A stretch of 21,161 bases of DNA from assembly GCA_964369145.1 (NCBI GenBank), contig CAYJEE010000013.1, positions 1-21,161 on the forward strand. Reading direction: 5' to 3'. Below the pieces are notes generated by a model. It had not been told where the DNA came from. It saw only the letters and a list, made by a program, of their open reading frames with translations, and did not search any database. Source of the stretch: UBA910 sp964369145 (GTDB taxonomy: Bacteria; Patescibacteriota; Minisyncoccia; Phycocordibacterales; DATDWN01). Every line of letters begins with the position of its first letter. The first letter of the stretch is position 1. The position numbers and the translations under genes are program-made. Shown here piece after piece: positions 13,180 to 18,017 of this stretch.

Positions 13180-13297
13180 ACATTCAAATTTGAACTAGGC
13201 CGCGTATAAATTTCAAAATATGACAAGCCTTACACGTGTAAGGTGCGAAATATTTTTAAATTTTAGACGATGGGATTGTTCATAATTTGGATGTTTT
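13180..13297 (-). repeat. Dispersed inverted-repeat element, copy E (infC-rpmI gap)
   Basis: On the + strand the core is AGCCTTAC-ACGT-GTAAGGTG, the family core in inverse orientation, so it has the same orientation as the - strand operon. Arms of about 55-60 bp pair from AAACATTCAAATT (13180) to AATTTGGATGTTT (13297) with mismatches in the middle. It sits where E. coli and Bacillus place L20-dependent control structures in this operon, but no sequence similarity to those is visible. Confidence 0.8.
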
Positions 13298-13299
13298 AT

Positions 13300-13809
13300 T
13301 TATGCTTTCTCGATGATGAGACTTAGTCCTTTTGGGCTCTTTTTTGCAGGGTCTGCAATCTTGAACTCAACAGTGAGGAGTTTGAGTACTCGGTCCATAC
13401 GTTCGCGAAGGAACTTTTCATCAAGGTATTTTGCCCGTCCTGGAAGGAAGAGATCTACCTTGATTCGGTTACCTTCGGCGAGCCATTCTGAAGCCTTTTT
13501 AGCTTTGAGCTCCAAATCGTGGTCTCCAGTACCGATTTTGACCTGAATGTTCTTTACTTCAACAGTGTGAGCCTTGGCTTTGGTGACCTTTAGCTTTTTG
13601 TTTTCAGTGTATTGAAATTTACCATAATCCATGATTTTTGCAACCGGTGGAATAGCTTTTGGTGATATTTCAATAAGGTCAAGTCCAAGTTCTCGAGCTT
13701 TGTCGAGAGCGTCCGCCCGACTCAAGACTCCGAGATTGTCCCCGTTGTCGAGAAGGACTCGGAGTTCAATGGCTTGGATTTGGTGATTTATACGTACGTT
13801 TGTGCTCAA
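13300..13809 (-). CDS. infC: Translation initiation factor IF-3
   Basis: IF-3 binds the 30S subunit, prevents subunit joining and proofreads the start codon. It has 169 residues. The N domain (RINHQIQAIELRVLLDNGD, SRADALDKARELGLDLIEIS, PPVAKIMDYGKFQY) and C domain (KNIQVKIGTGDHDLELKAKK, FLPGRAKYL, then PKGLSLIIEKA) are complete. The only start that gives the family N terminus is TTG at 13809; an in-frame TAA lies five codons upstream and no ATG is available. A rare start codon in infC is well known (AUU in E. coli), where IF-3 discriminates against its own message. Confidence 0.95.
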   Translation of the reverse strand: MSTNVRINHQIQAIELRVLLDNGDNLGVLSRADALDKARELGLDLIEISPKAIPPVAKIMDYGKFQYTENKKLKVTKAKAHTVEVKNIQVKIGTGDHDLELKAKKASEWLAEGNRIKVDLFLPGRAKYLDEKFLRERMDRVLKLLTVEFKIADPAKKSPKGLSLIIEKA

Positions 13810-13855
13810 ATGTTCAAATTTAAATTACTAAAATTATTGTGTAAGAATACCATTT

Positions 13856-14278
13856 TTAAAGAAAAACACAAGTTTTTATGAACTCAAGTGTGAGGAAGGT
13901 AAGCCAGCTTGTTTGAGAGATGAGGGTGGCGAGAAATATGGAAAAAATAGGGAGTTTTTGGTTGCGGTCGGTCAGGTTGAGTTTCTTTTTGGTTACCTGC
14001 AAATATATACCATTGAGGCCGAGGATACCGAGGAGGATGAACTGGTGGGTGATAAGTGGCGTAAGTGGAGAAAAAGAGAGGGTACCAAGAAGACTCACGA
14101 CAATACCGCTCCATCCTAGCCAGATCAACGGTTGGGTGATTCCGGTCATACTGTATACAAAATCCATCGATCGCTTTTTGAGTATCCAAAAGATTCCTGC
14201 AGTGTCAATCGTGACTACCGCACCGTAGCCGATGATGCATGAGATGAAGATGAGAGCTTGAAAAAGTAGAGGTGTCAT
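13856..14278 (-). CDS. Hypothetical membrane protein
   Basis: A 140-residue protein with about four hydrophobic helices: roughly 5-28 (LLFQALIFISCIIGYGAVVT), 47-66 (PLIWLGWSGIVVSLLGTL), 75-94 (FILLGILGLNGIYLQV) and 107-130 (IFSIFLATLISQTSWLTFLT). I do not recognise a family. ATG at 14278 is preferred over a GTG five codons upstream because a perfect TATAAT lies exactly 6 nt before the ATG, overlapping the upstream gene's stop. The 3' end runs to within 46 bp of infC, and infC expression could come partly from readthrough. Confidence 0.65.
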   Translation of the reverse strand: MTPLLFQALIFISCIIGYGAVVTIDTAGIFWILKKRSMDFVYSMTGITQPLIWLGWSGIVVSLLGTLSFSPLTPLITHQFILLGILGLNGIYLQVTKKKLNLTDRNQKLPIFSIFLATLISQTSWLTFLTLEFIKTCVFL

Positions 14279-14284
14279 GTGTGT

Positions 14285-14290
14285 ATTATA
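14285..14290 (-). promoter_or_regulatory. -10 box (TATAAT), leaderless promoter of the membrane-protein gene
   Basis: A perfect TATAAT on the - strand, 6 nt before the ATG at 14278. It overlaps the TAA stop of the phosphotransferase-like gene (14286-14288). The -35 is weak. Confidence 0.6.
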
Positions 14291-15392
14291 CACCTGAAAT
14301 GGTAGTCAGAAGAGTGTGTAAACTTGCAGGGAACATGCGGAAATATTCTTCGTCACCTCGTCTGTCTTTTTTAACGGTATTGGTGAAATCAAGATGGAAC
14401 CGGCACATGGTCAGTGAATAGTAGAGTTTTCCTAGCGTCATACCTCTTTGGAGCGTCGTTTCATCTGTGTATTTTTCCCCAATGTTCAACATGTGCGAAT
14501 CAAGAGCGCTTTGAAATGATGGAGATGACCATGCACGTGCACGCACATTTCCATAGTCATACATAAGTGCGATGAGGGGATTTTTTGTATGGCTTACCCA
14601 TTCGAAATCAAGGAGTTCAATCTTACCGTTTGGATGTTTGTAGGTGTTATCGAGTGACATGTCTCCGTGGACGAGATAGGTTTTGTTACGATCTGACTCT
14701 TTCCAATTTTCTGTAAATACTGAAAGTGTTTGCTTCAGCGGGTCTTTGATGTTTGTGTATGTTTTAATGATGTTTTCTACGGTATCAAAAACCATATCAC
14801 CATTTTCTTTTTTGTGTGTAATACGGGTGGCAAAAAGGTTGTGTATTTTCTTAACGTAGTACTCTTTTGAAAAATCTAATGCTCGAGTGTATTTCCAAAT
14901 TGTCGGATCAACATGCTCACCGATATGGTGAAATGAAAACAATGCTTCGACAAGATTTTCTATTTCTTTAGTTGTGAATTGTTCGTATGATTCTTTCTTA
15001 TCATCCATAAAACCAAAATCATTTCCTGATTCTCGTGTTTCGAAAATAGCGTAGGCAACAGGATGCGATAGGTGAGAGTGAAGTATGTTTAATGTAGGTG
15101 CTGTGTAGGTAGGGTCACGATGGAGCATCTCTGAAATCTTTACCTGTCTTTCAAAGAGGGTAAATGTACGCCAGGTGCCATCAAGTACAACTTTTAAGAA
15201 TCGTTTCACCATCTGACCATCTTCGCTTCTTTCAAGAATAATGTTCCCGTATCGAGTACCTTTCTGGTTACCTTTTAGTAGAGTGACGATATCGTTTTTT
15301 GTATAGGTAAACTTTTCTTTTTTGAGAATATTCTCGATGAGAGACGGGGTTGCTTTCCTGAGTAAAACGTAGTTTAAAATCGTGTTGAGCAT
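14286..15392 (-). CDS. Aminoglycoside phosphotransferase (APH)-like kinase
   Basis: A 368-residue protein with a kinase-like APH fold. The catalytic loop is VHGDMSLDN (H242, D244, N249) and the metal-binding Asp follows in LLDFEW (D262); both match the Brenner motif and the DFG-equivalent of the APH/choline kinase family. K67 (FLKVVL) and E81 (LFERQVKISEML) are candidates for the ATP-binding Lys-Glu pair. The substrate is unknown; antibiotic resistance should not be assumed, since many members phosphorylate metabolites. A TATAAT box sits 6 nt before the ATG, so a leaderless message is predicted. It lies downstream of a toxin gene on the same strand. Confidence 0.82.
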   Translation of the reverse strand: MLNTILNYVLLRKATPSLIENILKKEKFTYTKNDIVTLLKGNQKGTRYGNIILERSEDGQMVKRFLKVVLDGTWRTFTLFERQVKISEMLHRDPTYTAPTLNILHSHLSHPVAYAIFETRESGNDFGFMDDKKESYEQFTTKEIENLVEALFSFHHIGEHVDPTIWKYTRALDFSKEYYVKKIHNLFATRITHKKENGDMVFDTVENIIKTYTNIKDPLKQTLSVFTENWKESDRNKTYLVHGDMSLDNTYKHPNGKIELLDFEWVSHTKNPLIALMYDYGNVRARAWSSPSFQSALDSHMLNIGEKYTDETTLQRGMTLGKLYYSLTMCRFHLDFTNTVKKDRRGDEEYFRMFPASLHTLLTTISGV

Positions 15393-15398
15393 ACAATA

Positions 15399-15404
15399 AT
15401 TATA
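15399..15404 (-). promoter_or_regulatory. -10 box (TATAAT), leaderless promoter of the APH-like gene
   Basis: A perfect TATAAT on the - strand with exactly 6 nt (TATTGT) before the ATG at 15392. It lies in the 18-nt gap after the toxin gene. No convincing -35 is visible. Confidence 0.58.
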
Positions 15405-15410
15405 CAGCTC

Positions 15411-15677
15411 TTAAGAATATAATTCATCATGACTACCGACATACAATAAGTTTACGTTTTTCTTATTTTTTTGGTATTCAAAAATGATGCGCACTTTAAA
15501 GTTCACGGAAAAAGCATACGTATTATCAAGTGATCCTTTTAGCTTGTGTACCTTGAGTTTTAAATGATTCTTGATAGTTCGAAATGACTCAATTTCATCT
15601 TTAACCTCGTTTTGTAAGACAGGATCAAGATGTTTGTATCTGCGGATAAAATTAGGAGTGTAAAAAATAGTAAGCAT
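15411..15677 (-). CDS. RelE/ParE-superfamily toxin
   Basis: An 88-residue toxin. The N-terminal strand and helices (MLTIFYTPNFIRRYKHLDP, then EVKDEIESFR), HKLKGSLDNTYAFSVNFKVR and the end IIFEYQKNKKNVNLLYVGSHDELY follow the RelE-fold order: L.G.....S....RI.F...... and a final G.H.E.Y. It is not clear from sequence whether it acts as an mRNA interferase or on gyrase. The RHH antitoxin gene ends 9 nt upstream in the same operon. Confidence 0.85.
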   Translation of the reverse strand: MLTIFYTPNFIRRYKHLDPVLQNEVKDEIESFRTIKNHLKLKVHKLKGSLDNTYAFSVNFKVRIIFEYQKNKKNVNLLYVGSHDELYS

Positions 15678-15686
15678 GGAGGTTTG

Positions 15687-15905
15687 TTAAAAGCGCTTTG
15701 CAAGCGCATCTAAATCTCCGGTAAAAAGCTTACCTTCTTTTGCTTCTTGTTTTGCTTTGAGAAGCTCCATAATCAATGCATCTTCTTTGTATTTGAGGAT
15801 TGCAGCACGAACAAGTTCGGCTTTGTTTGGCATTTTCCCAAGTTTTACTTGCTCGTTGATAAACTCATTAAGTTCTGTGCTGAGGGGGACAGTGATTGTT
15901 GTCAT
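15687..15905 (-). CDS. Ribbon-helix-helix (ParD/CopG-like) antitoxin
   Basis: A 72-residue protein. The N-terminal RHH fold (TITVPLSTELNEFINEQVKL, then GKMPNKAELVRAAILKYKED) is like ParD antitoxins, which bind their own operator. The C-terminal half (LLKAKQEAKEGKLFTGDLDA) is a likely toxin-binding tail. ATG at 15905 is chosen because the longer frame upstream runs through the operator palindrome and promoter. No Shine-Dalgarno sequence. It is followed 9 nt later by the toxin. Confidence 0.85.
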   Translation of the reverse strand: MTTITVPLSTELNEFINEQVKLGKMPNKAELVRAAILKYKEDALIMELLKAKQEAKEGKLFTGDLDALAKRF

Positions 15906-15922
15906 GGTTTTTGTATTACTAA

Positions 15923-15957
15923 AATATAGTACTATATTATAGTATATTAATAACTGA
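15923..15957 (-). promoter_or_regulatory. Promoter and operator of toxin-antitoxin operon 2
   Basis: On the - strand: TTGACT, then TATAAT (15936-15941) at 15 nt or TAATAT at 17 nt. A 16-bp perfect palindrome, AATATAGTACTATATT (15923-15938), overlaps the start-site side of the -10, a suitable place for RHH autorepression. Confidence 0.65.
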
Positions 15958-15966
15958 GTCAAGTAT

Positions 15967-15998
15967 AAAAAAGCGAGCTAGGACGTGCGTCCTAGCTC
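15967..15998 (-). terminator. Rho-independent terminator of the hydrolase gene
   Basis: A 10-bp perfect stem GAGCTAGGAC / GTCCTAGCTC with loop GTGC (15975-15998). On the - strand it is followed by GCTTTTTT. Its 5' strand overlaps the TGA stop of the hydrolase gene. Confidence 0.85.
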
Positions 15999-16713
15999 AG
16001 GGGCTCAAGATAAGTCGTGTAAGACTCAATGATGTTTCTTTTACAACTTCAGCACCTCTTGTTTTGTGATGCGCGGGTAGGTGTCCTGCGCCCCGTACCT
16101 CCAGTACTGTTTTGCGGGCACCAAGACATCCATATAGTTTTTGTTGAGCTTTTGGGTTCACCCAATGGTCTTTTGTGCCATATACAAGTACAACAGGCGT
16201 GGTGATTTGACCGAGCATGGGTTGCAAGTTTCCACTCGCAAGCTCGTACGCTTCGCGACCAGAAATATTTTGGCGTTTTGCTAAGAGGATTTCTGGTTTC
16301 GAAACTCCGTTGAGTGCAAGTCTCGTGTAGTCTTTTTCCGTTACTTGGATGAGGTGACTCATGTACATGTGGTGGTAATACTTCCACATGATAGTCATAA
16401 GAGAAAAGCTGAGTGGGGAAATACCTCGTGGCATCGCCGGACTTACTGCAATTACTCCTTTGATTTTTTCCGGACACTGACTCGCTACTATAAGTGCTGC
16501 AAGTGCACCAGCGGACTGCCCGATAATGCACACAGGATCTCGTGCGCGTAAAACTGTTGTTCTAAGGGTTTCGACTCGATGTTGAAACCCACTCATCCCC
16601 GTTACATTAACGGGGACGTATGTATAGTATTCAGGAGGACCCAGTATTGGGTTGATCCATGGACGCAGAGATTCCTCACTGTCACCCAACCCTCCGATTA
16701 AGAGGAATTGCAT
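15997..16713 (-). CDS. Alpha/beta hydrolase
   Basis: A 238-residue alpha/beta-hydrolase fold protein. The nucleophile elbow is GQSAG (S67); the probable acid is D182 (VYGTKDHWVNP) and the base H211 (GAGHLP). The N-terminal LLIGGLGDS supplies the oxyanion-hole glycines. A cap region lies at about 95-165 (with KYYHHMYMSH). The substrate is unknown. It has a real Shine-Dalgarno sequence (AAAGGA, 9 nt before ATG) and a clear promoter. The stop is TGA, overlapped by a terminator, which supports the standard bacterial code. Some frames on the + strand here are shadows. Confidence 0.88.
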   Translation of the reverse strand: MQFLLIGGLGDSEESLRPWINPILGPPEYYTYVPVNVTGMSGFQHRVETLRTTVLRARDPVCIIGQSAGALAALIVASQCPEKIKGVIAVSPAMPRGISPLSFSLMTIMWKYYHHMYMSHLIQVTEKDYTRLALNGVSKPEILLAKRQNISGREAYELASGNLQPMLGQITTPVVLVYGTKDHWVNPKAQQKLYGCLGARKTVLEVRGAGHLPAHHKTRGAEVVKETSLSLTRLILSP

Positions 16714-16739
16714 TTTTACCGTCCTTTCTTTCTGAAAAT

Positions 16740-16767
16740 ACTATACAGTATTTTGGAAATAAGTAAA
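16740..16767 (-). promoter_or_regulatory. Promoter of the hydrolase gene
   Basis: On the - strand: -35 TTTACT (16762-16767), 16-nt spacer, -10 TATAGT (16740-16745). The -10 lies within an inverted repeat AATACT-GTAT-AGTATT, a possible operator. The leader of about 27 nt carries the Shine-Dalgarno sequence. Confidence 0.6.
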
Positions 16768-16771
16768 GGTT

Positions 16772-16808
16772 TGAAAAAAGAAAGCCGCCGAGAAGCACGG
16801 CGGCTTTC
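16772..16808 (-). terminator. Strong GC-rich terminator downstream of tmRNA
   Basis: An 11-bp perfect stem GAAAGCCGCCG / CGGCGGCTTTC (16780-16808, loop 7 nt). On the - strand it is followed by a T-run (TTTTTT, 16774-16779). It is the last of a series of hairpins after tmRNA and insulates the hydrolase promoter. Confidence 0.8.
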
Positions 16809-16870
16809 GGCTCTGCTGACGGGAGCCCTCGCTCCGTCGGCTTCGATGCACACGCAAAGCTCCGCTTTGC
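16809..16870. other. GC-rich hairpin cluster
   Basis: Between the two terminators lie further hairpins: GGCTC/GAGCC (16809-16827) or the alternative GACGG-AGC/GCT-CCGTC (16818-16838), and a perfect GCAAAGC-TCC-GCTTTGC (16854-16870). The intervening GGCTTCGATGC (16839-16849) is an inverted copy of the tmRNA T-arm. The stretch is much richer in GC than its surroundings. No ORF or known RNA is recognised. Confidence 0.55.
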
Positions 16871-16875
16871 TCACT

Positions 16876-16928
16876 TTCCACAAATTACAAAAAAACTGCT
16901 TAAAGCAGTTTTTTTGTAATTTGTGGAA
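16876..16928 (-). terminator. 53-bp perfect palindrome at the 3' end of tmRNA, bidirectional terminator
   Basis: Two perfect 26-nt arms (16876-16901 and 16903-16928) around a single A. The inner part AAAAAAACTGCTT / AAGCAGTTTTTTT is a classic bidirectional terminator. The outer part (TTCCACAAATTAC) extends into the tmRNA acceptor strand, so the unprocessed transcript can pair its own 3' end away. Confidence 0.85.
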
Positions 16929-17331
16929 GTGGTGGCATCGAAGCCACGTGCATAGAGAGAATACGAACGGGTCTACACTACATAGAATATTTTGATGTTT
17001 AAATTTTTTCTCTAAAAAATATACAAAACAAGAAAAAATCGAGTTTCATTGTTTGAGTCACTTCCTGAAACAGGGAAGAGACCTGACCTCAAGGTTATAT
17101 GAATGAGACACCGTATGAGATATCAGATGTATCACCCCCTCTTAGGGACGAAACTTAAATTAAGCTCGTGCGTAAGAGAAAGCAAGGTCGTTTACTCCAA
17201 AATATGGAGAAACAGAAGCCTTTGCTCGTGCAACAGTATTGTTTACACGTATGGTTTCAAGCGGTTTAAAGAGTAACTTGAACTCTGTAGTGCGCGAACG
17301 GATGCAGACTATGTCAAAACCTGGCACCCCC
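16922..17331 (-). ncRNA. ssrA: Transfer-messenger RNA (tmRNA)
   Basis: Rescues stalled ribosomes by acting as tRNA-Ala and then as mRNA for a degradation tag. The 5' end GGGGGTGCCAGGTTTTGACA (17331 downward) matches the tmRNA start. GGGGGUG pairs with CACUUCC (16931-16925) as the acceptor stem. The T-arm is GUGGC-UUCGAU-GCCAC. Helix P2 pairs CACUACAGAG (near 17290) with CUAUGUAGUG (near 16980). The tag reading frame ends ...NDLAFSYARA and TAA at 17160; it probably begins near 17231 (GCA codon). CCA is not encoded. The T-loop is one base short of the usual seven. smpB lies upstream on the same strand. The frame 17160-17399 is not a protein gene. Confidence 0.93.
17160..17234 (-). other. tmRNA tag-peptide reading frame
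   Basis: The internal ORF of tmRNA. The likely resume codon is GCA or the GTT before it (about 17229-17234). The tag would be about 23-24 residues, long for tmRNA, with the end NDLAFSYARA. Most bacterial tags end in ALAA or a similar small hydrophobic tail; here it is YARA. A small hairpin (CTCCA-TATTT-TGGAG) lies inside the tag region. Confidence 0.65.
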
Positions 17332-17363
17332 ATTTTGAAAAGAAATTTTCTTTTCAAAATGGG
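17329..17363 (-). repeat. Perfect palindrome at the 5' end of tmRNA
   Basis: Two 17-nt perfect arms (17329-17345 and 17347-17363, CCCATTTTGAAAAGAAA type) around one base. The tmRNA 5' GGG lies in one arm. The predicted transcription start (about 17364-17367) is at the far end, so the entire leader is this hairpin, and it must be opened or cut (RNase P would be expected) to free the mature 5' end. Confidence 0.8.
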
Positions 17364-17370
17364 AATCGGG

Positions 17371-17399
17371 TTTATCTTTTCAATGTACTTGATAATCAA
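17371..17399 (-). promoter_or_regulatory. Promoter of tmRNA
   Basis: On the - strand: -35 TTGATT (17394-17399), 17-nt spacer, -10 GATAAA (17371-17376). The start is predicted near 17364-17367, about 35 nt before mature tmRNA. Confidence 0.55.
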
Positions 17400-17418
17400 A
17401 ATTTAATCGAAACATTAC

Positions 17419-17493
17419 TTTTTTGGAGCACGGATATTTTTCTGCTGAAAAATTCCTCAATCTCGGCTACCCGCCCTGCGAAGTCTCCAAAAA
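17419..17493. other. Structured intergenic element between smpB and the tmRNA promoter
   Basis: Ends pair as TTTTTTGGAG and CTCCAAAAAA (10 bp). Inside is a hairpin GGATATTTTTC-TGCT-GAAAAATTCC on the + strand and a GC-rich segment with CGGCTACCCG. It is not a terminator on either strand, because A-runs follow the stem. It could be a small insertion-derived element or an RNA. No ORF. Confidence 0.45.
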
Positions 17494-17516
17494 AATAATG
17501 ATTTCGTTAAATTTTT

Positions 17517-17960
17517 TTATCTATCAACAAACTCTCGTCTCGTATTCCTATCAACCTCTCGTTTTTTGGTAGTCTCACGCTTATCAAACTTCTTTTTACC
17601 TGTGGCGATACCGAGATCTACCTTCAAAACTTTGTCTTTATTATACACCGAAATAGGCACTATTGTCAAGCCTTTCTGTGACTCGATTTCTCCAAATCGA
17701 GCAATCTCTTTTTTGTTGAGCAGGAGGCGTCGGTTGCGCAGCGGATCATACTCTTTGGGAGTATTACCGACTTGGTACGCAGGGATTTGCATACCGATCA
17801 CAAACGCTTCGCCACCACGCACGGTCACATATGAGCCATCGAGTGAGCCTTGTCCATTACGCAGAGATTTCACTTCAAAGCCAAAAAGCTCAATACCAGC
17901 AGGTATTGTCTCGGTGATTTCGTAGTTAAAATGTACCTTGCGGTTATTAATCAGGCTCAT
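17517..17960 (-). CDS. smpB: SsrA-binding protein SmpB
   Basis: The protein partner of tmRNA, which places it in the empty A site of stalled ribosomes. It has 147 residues. The OB-barrel features are clear: NNRKVHFNYEITETIPAGIE, LFGFEVKSLRNGQGSLDGSY, EYDPLRNRRLLLNKKEI, and GLTIVPISVYNKDKVLKVDL; the C-terminal tail GKKKFDKRETTKKREVDR with TRR is the basic helix that inserts into the mRNA channel. tmRNA lies 186 nt downstream on the same strand with its own promoter. ATG is preceded by a weak -10 (TAAACT) at 6 nt. It is divergent from ftsH by 57 bp. Confidence 0.96.
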   Translation of the reverse strand: MSLINNRKVHFNYEITETIPAGIELFGFEVKSLRNGQGSLDGSYVTVRGGEAFVIGMQIPAYQVGNTPKEYDPLRNRRLLLNKKEIARFGEIESQKGLTIVPISVYNKDKVLKVDLGIATGKKKFDKRETTKKREVDRNTRREFVDR

Positions 17961-17966
17961 AGGTCT

Positions 17967-17972
17967 AGTTTA
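17967..17972 (-). promoter_or_regulatory. Candidate -10 box of smpB
   Basis: TAAACT on the - strand with 6 nt before the ATG. It matches 4 of 6 consensus bases and has no clear -35, so support comes mainly from the shared spacing with other genes here. Confidence 0.35.
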
Positions 17973-18005
17973 GCAGAAATGATGTATTTCATCACCTAAA
18001 TACGT

Positions 18006-18011
18006 TATAAT
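18006..18011 (+). promoter_or_regulatory. -10 box (TATAAT), leaderless promoter of ftsH
   Basis: A perfect TATAAT with 6 nt (ACCCCC) before the ftsH ATG at 18018. Transcription is predicted to start at the A of ATG. The gap to the divergent smpB start is only 57 bp. Confidence 0.62.
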
Positions 18012-18017
18012 ACCCCC

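Noticed and set aside
15997..15999. UGA recoded as glycine (Gracilibacteria/Absconditabacteria code)
   Set aside because: The hydrolase ends at TGA with a terminator overlapping it, and no in-frame TGA is needed within any gene.
16772..16931. Retron msr-msd region
   Set aside because: Long hairpins and inverted repeats suggested it, but there is no reverse transcriptase nearby and the hairpins are explained by tmRNA ends and terminators.
16708..16995. 95-residue + strand ORF
   Set aside because: It runs through promoter, hairpin cluster and tmRNA 3' end; composition follows the RNA structures and no start signal is present.
17160..17399. 79-residue ORF on the - strand
   Set aside because: It lies over the tmRNA 5' half; its C-terminal end is the tag peptide and the rest is tmRNA structure and promoter.
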